DNA from: an uncultured Lachnospiraceae bacterium
GTDB taxonomy: Bacteria > Bacillota > Clostridia > Lachnospirales > Lachnospiraceae
Assembly: GCA_910587095.1 (NCBI GenBank)
Contig: CAJUMJ010000052.1
Span: 1-64,000, forward strand
Direction of reading: 5' to 3'
DNA length: 64,000 bases
In this document: piece after piece, positions 26,177 to 33,380 of the stretch
How positions within the stretch are numbered: position 1 is the stretch's first letter
How the letters are laid out: every line of letters starts with the position of its first letter
Position numbers and translations under genes: made by a program
The notes under the pieces: model-generated
The model's database searches: none
Told to the model about the DNA's origin: nothing
What the model saw: the letters and a program-made list of their open reading frames with translations, nothing else

Positions 26177-28093
26177 ATGCAGAAAACATTCCAGATAAAG
26201 CGTGTTGACAGGACAAAGTTGTATCCGCTGGGCGTATCTTTTGTGGAAGAAGGATTGCGTGTCTCGGCGGTGTGTGAGAAAGAGGAGGAGACGGGAATCG
26301 TCCTCTATGACAGGAGACACCAGGAGGGAGTGCGAGTTCCTTTTCCGGAAACCTGTAAGATAGGGGCGGTCTGCGCTATGATTATTGCCGGTTACCGGGA
26401 CAAGAGTATGAGCTATCTGTTTTACTGCGGGAAAGACACATATCAGGATCCATTCTGCAAGCGGGTGGAAAACCTTTGCGGATACGGGGTGAGAAAGCCG
26501 GCCCTTCCAAGATGCAAGGCGGCGGGGGAGCCCTATGATTGGGGAGACGACGCAAATATCTACATTCCCTATGAGGAGATGATTCTCTACGCGCTGCATG
26601 TGCGCGGATACACGAAGCATCGCTCCTCCGGCGTGAGATGGAAGGGAACCTATGCCGGGCTGACGGAGAAGATTCCTTATTTGCGGGAACTGGGGATTAA
26701 CATGGTGCTTCTCATGCCTGCTTACGAGTTTGACGAGATTATGCCGGAAAATACGGTGGCAAAGACGATGGAGGAGATGGTTTTATCTTATAAGCAGGAG
26801 TTTTTACCGTCCGAAACAGAGGAGAAAAAGCCGAGAATCAATTACTGGGGCTATCAGCCGGGGCTTTACTATGTGCCAAAGAGTGCTTATGCTCATGGAA
26901 AGGACGCGGTTGAAGAGTACAAGGATATGGTGCGTGCTTTTCACGGGGCCGGGATAGGCGTGGCGATGCAGTTTTATTTTCCGCAGGAGATGAGTCCGGT
27001 GGAAATGTTGGATATTTTGAAGTACTGGGTGTTGGAATACCATATAGACGGGTTTCATCTGATGAGCGCGTCCCTGTCCATGAAACTGATTGCGAAGGAG
27101 CCCCTTTTAGCGAAAACGATGCTTCTGGCCGGGGAGGGGGACATTCACGGCTGTGCCGGGAAAACAAGGAATCTGAGCGGCTTAAGTGATGGCTTCCTGT
27201 TTGATATGCGGCGGTTTTTAAAGGGCGATGACAATATGATAAACCAGTTCCTTTTACGTGTGCGGGAGAATAAGGACGAGGTCGGCGTTGTGAACAGTAT
27301 TGCCCGCTGGGACGGCTTTCGGCTCATGGATCTGGTATCCTACGACCGCAAGCACAACGAGGCAAATGGGGAGGACAATCAGGACGGCACGGATTATAAT
27401 TGTAGCTGGAACTGCGGGACGGAGGGGAAGAGCCGGAGAAAAAACATTCAGGAACTCCGCTTACAGCAGATGAAAAACGCCGTTACCCTTCTTTTCATGT
27501 CTCAAGGTACGCCGCTTCTCTACGGCGGGGACGAGTTTGCGAACACGCAGGAGGGGAACAACAATCCGTACTGCCAGGACAATGAGACAGCCTGGATTAA
27601 ATGGAACATGACGGCGTCGGGGCGCGCCCTTTTGGAGTATACGAAGTTTATGATCGGTTTGAGAAAAGCGCATCGTATTTTGCACAGCAAAACGCTGCTT
27701 CGCGGTATTGACACGCTTTCCTGCGGTTTTCCGGACATTTCCTTTCACGGAAGGGAGGCGTGGAGGCCGGATACCACGCAGGCAAGCCGCTGCATGGGAA
27801 TCATGTACTGTGGATTTTACGGGGCTGAGGGGGAAACGGAGGACGAGTGCTTTTTCTATATTGCCGTCAACATGCATTGGGAGGTAAATTGCCTGGGGCT
27901 GCCGAAGCTCCCCAAGGGAAAGTGCTGGATGTTCCGTGCCTCGACGGGCGGCGATATTCCTGATATAGAAGACGACGGCTCTTCCCAGGAGCTGTGTGTG
28001 CCCGCAAGGACGATTGTGCTCTGCACCGCCAGGGAAGCGGCGGAAAAATCAGAAAAGGCGGAGCGGAAAAAGGCGGGTGGGAATAAAAAGTAA
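26177..28093 (+). CDS. GH13 debranching-enzyme-like protein lacking catalytic residues
   Basis: Protein of 638 residues, GlgX/isoamylase-like in layout: an N-terminal beta domain (1-120), a TIM-barrel region and a C-terminal beta domain. It keeps family landmarks such as LVSYDRKHNEANGE, NCSWNCG, GGDEFANTQEGNNN and YCQDNETAW. The catalytic regions have decayed. Region I, normally D-V-V-x-N-H, reads MQFYFPQ. Region II reads DGFHLMSAS, with H294 for the Arg and M296 for the nucleophile Asp. Region IV reads RWDGF, with W378 for the His. Region III is AGEGD, with E320 displaced. Hydrolase activity is therefore unlikely; glycan binding or a regulatory role is inference. It has its own strong promoter. 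Confidence 0.82.
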   Translation: MQKTFQIKRVDRTKLYPLGVSFVEEGLRVSAVCEKEEETGIVLYDRRHQEGVRVPFPETCKIGAVCAMIIAGYRDKSMSYLFYCGKDTYQDPFCKRVENLCGYGVRKPALPRCKAAGEPYDWGDDANIYIPYEEMILYALHVRGYTKHRSSGVRWKGTYAGLTEKIPYLRELGINMVLLMPAYEFDEIMPENTVAKTMEEMVLSYKQEFLPSETEEKKPRINYWGYQPGLYYVPKSAYAHGKDAVEEYKDMVRAFHGAGIGVAMQFYFPQEMSPVEMLDILKYWVLEYHIDGFHLMSASLSMKLIAKEPLLAKTMLLAGEGDIHGCAGKTRNLSGLSDGFLFDMRRFLKGDDNMINQFLLRVRENKDEVGVVNSIARWDGFRLMDLVSYDRKHNEANGEDNQDGTDYNCSWNCGTEGKSRRKNIQELRLQQMKNAVTLLFMSQGTPLLYGGDEFANTQEGNNNPYCQDNETAWIKWNMTASGRALLEYTKFMIGLRKAHRILHSKTLLRGIDTLSCGFPDISFHGREAWRPDTTQASRCMGIMYCGFYGAEGETEDECFFYIAVNMHWEVNCLGLPKLPKGKCWMFRASTGGDIPDIEDDGSSQELCVPARTIVLCTAREAAEKSEKAERKKAGGNKK

Positions 28094-28099
28094 AAGGGG

Positions 28100-28648
28100 A
28101 TGAAAAAAGGAATGCACAAAGCATGGCAACACTTTATGACCATCACATACCATAAGTTTCTGGTTATGGAAGGATGCTTTAGGGTGGGACTTTACAGACA
28201 GGGACTTTTCCATGATCTGTCAAAGTATTCGCCTGCGGAATTCCTCGTGGGAGCCAGATATTATCAAGGAGACAGAAGCCCTAATAACGCAGAGAGAGAG
28301 GCGATCGGCTATTCCTCAGCCTGGCTTCACCACAAAGGCCGCAACAAGCATCACTACGAATACTGGATTGATTACAGCGCCAGGGGGATTGAGGGAGGTA
28401 TGGCGCCGGCGCCCATGCCAACATGCTATATTGTGGAAATGTTTATGGACCGGGTAGCGGCCTGTAAAGTTTATCACGGGGCAAAATATAAGGACCAGGA
28501 TCCGCTGGCTTACTATGAATCCTCAAAGACGCCGCCGCCGTTACACAAAAAAACAAAACGTATGTTGGAGTTTCTTCTCCACATGCTCGCCGAACAAGGA
28601 GAGGAGAGAACGTTTCTTTACATCCGCAAAAAAATATTGAACAAGTAA
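28100..28648 (+). CDS. DUF5662 family protein
   Basis: Protein of 182 residues starting six bases after the GH13-like stop and co-transcribed with it. It shows an HD-like arrangement (LFHDLSKYSPAEF, WLHHKGRNKHH) and HYEYWIDY, which together resemble a helical metal-dependent phosphohydrolase fold. The family has no assigned function. No signal peptide or membrane segment. The Cys-rich small gene follows 56 bases downstream behind its own sporulation-like promoter. Confidence 0.75.
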   Translation: MKKGMHKAWQHFMTITYHKFLVMEGCFRVGLYRQGLFHDLSKYSPAEFLVGARYYQGDRSPNNAEREAIGYSSAWLHHKGRNKHHYEYWIDYSARGIEGGMAPAPMPTCYIVEMFMDRVAACKVYHGAKYKDQDPLAYYESSKTPPPLHKKTKRMLEFLLHMLAEQGEERTFLYIRKKILNK

Positions 28649-28655
28649 CCGCCCC

Positions 28656-28689
28656 TTTTCTCTCGCATAGGATATGGTATGAGAGAAAA
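28656..28689 (+). promoter_or_regulatory. hairpin enclosing a sigma-K-like -10 and abutting the RBS
   Basis: TTTTCTCTC (28656-28664) pairs perfectly with GAGAGAAAA (28681-28689). The 16-base loop contains CATAGGATA (28666-28674), an exact sigma-K-type CATANNNTA. AACC lies 15 bases upstream as a -35-like element. The Shine-Dalgarno GGAG (28691-28694) follows one base after the 3' arm, and CCCC before the 5' arm could pair into it. The start point from this -10 would be near 28681, so the 5' arm would be excluded from that transcript. Confidence 0.5.
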
Positions 28690-28704
28690 AGGAGATGAAA
28701 GCCT

Positions 28705-28944
28705 ATGAACTGTTGTTGGTTAATACTTCTGTTACTTTTCTGCGGCGGGAACAACGGCCGTGTCGGCTGTGGCTGCGATGAACCTGTAAGGCCGAAACCG
28801 CCCTGCGTAAAACCGGAGCCGCCTTGTGCAAGACCGGAGCCGGTGCCGTGTCCTTGTGAGGATTCCAGATTCGAGCCCCGCTTTGAGCAAAGACCTTTTG
28901 GCGGGAACGGATCTACTTGCGGCTGTGAGAACGAAAACTGCTGA
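28705..28944 (+). CDS. small Cys/Pro-rich protein, possible spore coat component
   Basis: A 79-residue ORF with good GGAG spacing. It begins with a hydrophobic run (MNCCWLILLLLFCGG), then is very rich in Cys (13) and Pro (about 15) with repeated KPEPPC / RPEPVPC units, and ends GSTCGCENENC. Cys-rich small proteins of this kind are common in spore coats, and the promoter-like sequence upstream fits mother-cell sigma-K; both points are inference. It is bounded downstream by a strong terminator. A function cannot be named from the sequence. Confidence 0.6.
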   Translation: MNCCWLILLLLFCGGNNGRVGCGCDEPVRPKPPCVKPEPPCARPEPVPCPCEDSRFEPRFEQRPFGGNGSTCGCENENC

Positions 28945-28971
28945 AAAGGTAAGTTACCATAGGATGACGGG

Positions 28972-28999
28972 AAAAGGATCGCTTTGGCGATCCTTTTTT
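28972..28999 (+). terminator. intrinsic terminator
   Basis: AAAAGGATCGC (28972-28982) and GCGATCCTTTT (28987-28997) form a perfect 11-bp stem with loop TTTG, continuing as TTTTTT. It ends the small Cys-rich gene unit and isolates trpS. Confidence 0.9.
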
Positions 29000-29058
29000 G
29001 GCGAACAGGGAAAAATTTTCCGACCCGTTTTATGTGCGACAAGTACAACGGCGTTTTC

Positions 29059-29087
29059 TTGACGGGAGCGGAGCGCGGTGTTATATT
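29059..29087 (+). promoter_or_regulatory. trpS promoter
   Basis: TTGACG (29059-29064), 17-base spacer, TATATT (29082-29087). The start point near 29094 leaves only ~20 bases of leader, too short for a T-box, so trpS here is apparently not T-box regulated. Confidence 0.7.
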
Positions 29088-29113
29088 AGTTAGATACGGG
29101 AGGAATAGAAATT

Positions 29114-30118
29114 ATGTTGAACGATAATAAAGTATTATTCAGCGGTATGCAGGCTACGGGAAACCTGACTCTTGGAAACTATCTGGGTGCTCTCAAAAAC
29201 TGGGTGTTTTTGTGCGACGAGTACCAGTGTTTCTATTCCGTGGTGGATCTGCACTCCATCACCGTCAGACAGGATCCGGCGGAGCTGCGCAGACGGGCAA
29301 GGAACCTTCTCACCCTCTACATAGCGGCAGGGATTGACCCGGAGAAAAATTGCCTTTACTACCAGTCCCATGTGTCCGGACACGCGGAGCTTGCCTGGAT
29401 TTTGAACTGCTTTACCTATATGGGGGAGCTGAACCGCATGACGCAGTTTAAGGATAAGGCGGCGAAGCATGCGGACAATATCAACGCGGGGCTCTTTACC
29501 TACCCTGTGCTTATGGCGGCGGATATCCTTCTCTTTCAGTCGGATGTTGTGCCCGTGGGTAAGGATCAGCTACAGCATTTGGAAATCACAAGGGATATCG
29601 CGCAGCGCTTCAACGCGATCTACGGTGATGTATTTACGATCCCCGAGCCTTATTTTGGCAAGACGGGAGCGAAGATTATGAGCCTTCAGAATCCGGAGAA
29701 AAAGATGTCAAAGTCGGATGAGAATCCGAATGGCAGCATCTACCTGATGGACGATCCCGACACGATTATCCGCAAGTTCAAACGTGCAGTGACTGACTCG
29801 GAGGGGTGCGTGCGTTACAGCGAAGAGCAGCCGGGGATCAGGAATCTGATCGATATTTATAGTGCCTGTACGGGAAAGACGCCGGAGGAGACGGAGAGGG
29901 AATTTGACGGCAAGGGCTACGGCGACTTCAAGATGGCGGTCGGAGAGTCGGTGGTGAATGTGCTAAGGCCGCTTCAGGAGAGGTACGAGGAGCTTGGGAA
30001 GAACAAAGATTATATAGATAAAATCATTAAGGAAAACGGAGAGAAGGCGGCATACTTTTCTAATAAGACACTTAGAAAAGTGCAGAAAAAGGTGGGATTT
30101 CCGGAGAGAGTACGCTGA
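29114..30118 (+). CDS. trpS: tryptophanyl-tRNA synthetase
   Basis: Class I synthetase of 334 residues, typical of bacterial TrpS. HIGH-equivalent GNYLG in ATGNLTLGNYLGAL, and KMSKS in EKKMSKSDENP. The conserved GKDQLQHLEITRD motif is present near residue 150. Start follows GGGAGGAA, immediately after its own promoter. A GC-rich terminator follows. Confidence 0.96.
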   Translation: MLNDNKVLFSGMQATGNLTLGNYLGALKNWVFLCDEYQCFYSVVDLHSITVRQDPAELRRRARNLLTLYIAAGIDPEKNCLYYQSHVSGHAELAWILNCFTYMGELNRMTQFKDKAAKHADNINAGLFTYPVLMAADILLFQSDVVPVGKDQLQHLEITRDIAQRFNAIYGDVFTIPEPYFGKTGAKIMSLQNPEKKMSKSDENPNGSIYLMDDPDTIIRKFKRAVTDSEGCVRYSEEQPGIRNLIDIYSACTGKTPEETEREFDGKGYGDFKMAVGESVVNVLRPLQERYEELGKNKDYIDKIIKENGEKAAYFSNKTLRKVQKKVGFPERVR

Positions 30119-30144
30119 GCTTTCCAAAGAATTAAGAAGAAAAA

Positions 30145-30190
30145 GCCGCTGCAGGCAGGCGAGATGCTGCCGCAGCGGTATTCTGTTTTG
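30145..30190 (+). terminator. trpS terminator
   Basis: CCGCTGC (30146-30152) pairs with GCAGCGG (30172-30178), extended by GGCAG/CTGCC inside, and followed by a moderately T-rich TATTCTGTTTTG. Confidence 0.7.
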
Positions 30191-30210
30191 AAATGTCATA
30201 TAAAGATGGT

Positions 30211-30948
30211 CTATCCCTGGAAGGGTTCGGTAAAATACCCAGCTTTGGAGACAGGCTCGCCGCCAAGCAAAAGGTGGCTTGTATCGCCCATCACCTGAAC
30301 GCGAAAGATCGCGTCGTCTGCCATCCGCTCTTCCGTGCCAAGTACGGTGACGGAGGTGGTGGCCAAAAAGAAATTGTGCAGCAGCGGGACGGGCGATATT
30401 CCCAAAAGGTGGCTTAGCATCATGCATGTAACGCCCAGATGGCAGAAGATGACAATGACATCTTCCGGCTCTCCCTCCGGCTTTTTGCCTGCAGAGGATG
30501 TGACATAATAGTTTTCATGCCTTTCGTAACCGTAGGAGGAAAGCAGTTTGTCAAGCCCCTCGCAGATCTCCCGGTAGGCCGGGAGGATGGCTTCGTTGGA
30601 CAGGTAGATATCCGTAGTCTGCCAGGCATTCCTGTCGTACATTTCAGGTATCTTCGTCCAGTAGGAGGGCATGAGATCCCAGGGGACACCGTACCGGCCC
30701 GTCACAGGGTCATCGATGAAATAGGTGAATTCCCGCATCCAGTCATAGGTAATGGCTTCCCGTCCGGTTTTCTCAAGGGAGTAGGAGGCCGTCTGCCTCG
30801 CCCTTCCGAGAGGAGAGCAGTAAAACTGTGTAATATTTTCCCATTTTGCCACCCGATTTGCCAGAAGCTTTGCTTCGCGGACGCCTTTTTCGGTCAGAGC
30901 GTCAAGTTCGTAATCGGGAGTGCCGTGTCTGATAAATATGATTTTCAT
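30211..30948 (-). CDS. histidine phosphatase family protein
   Basis: Protein of 245 residues with the phosphoglycerate-mutase-like core: the RHG motif in IFIRHGTPD (catalytic His at about residue 8), the conserved Arg in SPLGRARQTA, and the second catalytic His in IFCHLGVT. The central insertion of ~80 residues (FIDDPVTGRYGVPWDL) is longer than in small phosphatases. Substrate not predictable. It is transcribed toward trpS, divergent from hflKC. Confidence 0.85.
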   Translation of the reverse strand: MKIIFIRHGTPDYELDALTEKGVREAKLLANRVAKWENITQFYCSPLGRARQTASYSLEKTGREAITYDWMREFTYFIDDPVTGRYGVPWDLMPSYWTKIPEMYDRNAWQTTDIYLSNEAILPAYREICEGLDKLLSSYGYERHENYYVTSSAGKKPEGEPEDVIVIFCHLGVTCMMLSHLLGISPVPLLHNFFLATTSVTVLGTEERMADDAIFRVQVMGDTSHLLLGGEPVSKAGYFTEPFQG

Positions 30949-31002
30949 GTGTAACCGCCTTTTCTAAATAAAATTTTAGGGTATCTTCATTCCTTTTTAT
31001 GG

Positions 31003-31031
31003 TTTACTGTACCGCACTTTGAGATTATAAT
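31003..31031 (+). promoter_or_regulatory. hflKC promoter
   Basis: TTTACT (31003-31008), 17-base spacer, TATAAT (31026-31031). The start point near 31038 coincides with the first base of the leader stem described next. Confidence 0.65.
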
Positions 31032-31037
31032 ATAATA

Positions 31038-31161
31038 ACCGCAAGAAAAAAACAAGCGACGCGAAGCGGCATTTGTTTTTTTCGCGGTGTTAACGAGCAA
31101 ACGTCCGATGGAGACGGACAGGGAGCGCGAAGCGGCATTAATTTTTTTCGCGGTATTAACG
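31038..31161 (+). promoter_or_regulatory. structured hflKC leader with two alternative 3' arms
   Basis: ACCGC (31038-31042) and GAAAAAAACAA (31045-31055) pair with TTGTTTTTTTC plus GCGGT (31073-31088), about 16 bp. A direct repeat of ~35 bases, 31061-31095 and 31127-31161, supplies a second 3' arm, TTTTTTTC plus GCGGT (31142-31154), able to pair with the same 5' arm. Between the copies is a small hairpin GTCCG/CGGAC (31103-31118). Alternative pairing is visible in sequence; regulation is inference. Confidence 0.5.
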
Positions 31162-31197
31162 GCAGATGTGTATATTCACATCGGAATGGAGCGTGTA

Positions 31198-32229
31198 ATG
31201 TTTGGTAAGAAAAGAGAAAAAACAATTAATTTTCCGAAGGGAAAGGGTGCGACGGCGACAAAAATCGTATTGGTTCTCGCTGTGCTTGCGGTATTGGCCG
31301 GCAACTCCTATTATTCCATTCAGGAGGAAGAGCAGGCCGTAATCAGCACTTTCGGTTACCCGAAAGCAGTCACAACGCCCGGACTTCACTTCAAGATTCC
31401 CTTTATCCAGACAGTGACAAAGGTAAACACCACAATTCAGGGATTTAACATCGGTTACCGGGATGAGGGAGATCCGGATGAGGAAGGTGGGGATACGGAT
31501 GAGGATGCTCTGATGATTACCTCCGACTATAATTTTATCTATGTTGATTTTTATGCGGAGTATAGAGTGACTGATCCGGTCAAAGCCCTCTATGCCTCAG
31601 AGAATCCGGCGCTGATTTTGAAAAATATTGCACAGAATTGTATCAGGACAACCATTGGCTCCTACAGTGTGGACAGTGTGCTGACTACGGGAAAAAATGA
31701 GATCCAGTCCAATATCAAGCAGATGATTTTAGATAAGCTGGAGGCTTACGATATCGGCATTCAGCTTGTGAATATCACGATTCAGGATGCGACTCCTCCG
31801 ACGGCGGAGGTGGAAAACGCCTTCAAGGAGGTGGAGACGGCCAAGCAGGGCAAGGAAACCGCGTTAAACAATGCGAACAAATACCGGAATGAGCAGATTC
31901 CGAACGCCGAGGCGGAGTCGGATAAAATTTTACAGGACGCGGAGGCGAAGAAGCAGGAACGGATCAACGAGGCAAGCGGCCAGGCGGCCCGCTTCAATTC
32001 CATGTATCAGGAGTACGCGAAATATCCGGAAGTGACGAAGAAGCGGATGTTTTACGAAGCCATAGAGGATGTGCTTCCCGACGTGAAGGTTGTCATAGAG
32101 GGCGAGGGCGGCAAGACTACGACCATGCTGCCGCTTGACAGCTTTGTCACTGAGGAGAGCGGTTCCGTTACGGAAGCTTCGAATATACAGGCAGGTGGCG
32201 ATAATGAAAATGAGGAAGGGGCGGAGTAA
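31198..32229 (+). CDS. hflK: HflK-like SPFH-domain membrane protein
   Basis: Protein of 343 residues: short basic N-terminus, one transmembrane helix (about 20-40), an SPFH/band-7 domain (about 45-240) and a coiled-coil Ala/Glu-rich region (KEVETAKQGKETALNNANKY in part). The segment ITIQDATPPTAEVENAFKEV is typical of HflK. The domain would lie outside the cell membrane and form rings with HflC that, in E. coli, modulate the FtsH protease. The ATG at 31198 (GGAG 6 bases upstream) is preferred over 31087. Acidic insert DPDEEGGDTDED near residue 95. hflC follows directly. Confidence 0.85.
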   Translation: MFGKKREKTINFPKGKGATATKIVLVLAVLAVLAGNSYYSIQEEEQAVISTFGYPKAVTTPGLHFKIPFIQTVTKVNTTIQGFNIGYRDEGDPDEEGGDTDEDALMITSDYNFIYVDFYAEYRVTDPVKALYASENPALILKNIAQNCIRTTIGSYSVDSVLTTGKNEIQSNIKQMILDKLEAYDIGIQLVNITIQDATPPTAEVENAFKEVETAKQGKETALNNANKYRNEQIPNAEAESDKILQDAEAKKQERINEASGQAARFNSMYQEYAKYPEVTKKRMFYEAIEDVLPDVKVVIEGEGGKTTTMLPLDSFVTEESGSVTEASNIQAGGDNENEEGAE

Positions 32230-32230
32230 G

Positions 32231-33286
32231 ATGGCTGACTATACAGAAAACCCAAACGTGCAGAGCTTTGAGCGGTATAATTCCGACGGCACAAAGAAAA
32301 AGGAAAAAGGAAACGGGAAAAAAGGGAAAAAGTTTCGTGTGATTTTTGCCTTGTCGGCTGTGGCCGTCCTTTTCCTTCTTGTGAACAGTATGGTAGTGAC
32401 CAGACAGAATCAGTTTAAGCTGATCCGGCAGTTTGGGCGGGTTGACCGTGTGGTAAGCGCGCCGGGTTTAAGCTTTAAGGTGCCTTTTATCGAATCCGTG
32501 GATACGGTGCCAAAGGAGCTTTTGATCTATGATCTGCCTGCCTCGGATGTGATCACTTCCGACAAGAAAACAATGATCGTGGACAGCTATGTGCTCTGGA
32601 GGGTGACGGATCCGCTTCGGTTTGCGCAGACCTTAAGCTGCTCCGTGCAGAATGCGGAGGGGCGTATCGACGCCATTGTCTATAATGCGACAAAAAATAC
32701 CATTTCCAATATGAAGCAGGATGAGGTTATCAGAAGCCGAGACGGTAAAATGACGATCACGGTGGATGAGACGGGGACAGAGCTTACGGGAAATGATCTG
32801 GATCTCTCGGGAGGCAAGGAGGAAGTGATAGAGATTACTTCTTTGACAGAGGAAGTTATGGGGCAGATCAACCATGTGGAGGAACAGTACGGTATCGAGC
32901 TTGTTGCGGTGGAAGTCAAAAAATTGGATTTGCCGGACGACAACAAACAGGCTGTTTATGCCCGCATGATCTCGGAACGGGGCAACATCGCGGCTCAGTA
33001 TACGGCGGAAGGAAAATCCGAGGCCAAAATGATTGAGAACACCACGGACAAGGAAGTTTCCATCATGCTTTCCGACGCGAGGGCGAAAGCGGAAGCCACC
33101 GTTGCGGAAGGGGAGGCCGAGTATATGCGGATTTTGTCGGGCGCTTATGCGGATCCGGCAAAGACGGATTTCTACTCTTTTGTGCGCGCGCTTGACGCTT
33201 TGAAGGAGAGCGTGGTGGGAGATAACAAGACGGTAATTTTGACGGAGGATTCCCCGATTACTCAGATTTTTAACGGACGCTATTAG
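32231..33286 (+). CDS. hflC: HflC-like SPFH-domain membrane protein
   Basis: Protein of 351 residues starting one base after hflK ends. A ~35-residue basic N-terminus precedes a transmembrane helix (about 40-57), then the band-7 domain beginning VVTRQNQFKLIRQFGRVDRVV. The C-terminal part shows the HflC signature MISERGNIAAQYTAEGKSEA followed by an Ala/Glu coiled coil and AEYMRILSGAY. Partner of HflK in a membrane ring complex. A ~35-residue insert around residues 165-200 is longer than in E. coli HflC. FtsH is not in the window. Confidence 0.88.
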   Translation: MADYTENPNVQSFERYNSDGTKKKEKGNGKKGKKFRVIFALSAVAVLFLLVNSMVVTRQNQFKLIRQFGRVDRVVSAPGLSFKVPFIESVDTVPKELLIYDLPASDVITSDKKTMIVDSYVLWRVTDPLRFAQTLSCSVQNAEGRIDAIVYNATKNTISNMKQDEVIRSRDGKMTITVDETGTELTGNDLDLSGGKEEVIEITSLTEEVMGQINHVEEQYGIELVAVEVKKLDLPDDNKQAVYARMISERGNIAAQYTAEGKSEAKMIENTTDKEVSIMLSDARAKAEATVAEGEAEYMRILSGAYADPAKTDFYSFVRALDALKESVVGDNKTVILTEDSPITQIFNGRY

Positions 33287-33307
33287 TGTGAGAAGAGTTT
33301 CTAAAGA

Positions 33308-33329
33308 CGTCCCGCCATAGGACGGGACG
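33308..33329 (+). other. hairpin between hflC and recQ
   Basis: CGTCCCG (33308-33314) pairs with CGGGACG (33323-33329), perfect 7-bp stem with an 8-base loop and no T-tract. Could be a processing or partial termination site. Confidence 0.4.
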
Positions 33330-33380
33330 CCAAGGGCCGGCGGGATATTGAGGCACGGCATTCTCCGTAAGGGTTAAACT

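Noticed and set aside
28945..29113. Possible T-box leader for trpS
   Set aside because: The promoter lies only ~20 bases before the SD and the upstream hairpin is a terminator of the previous unit; no specifier or T-box sequence is seen.
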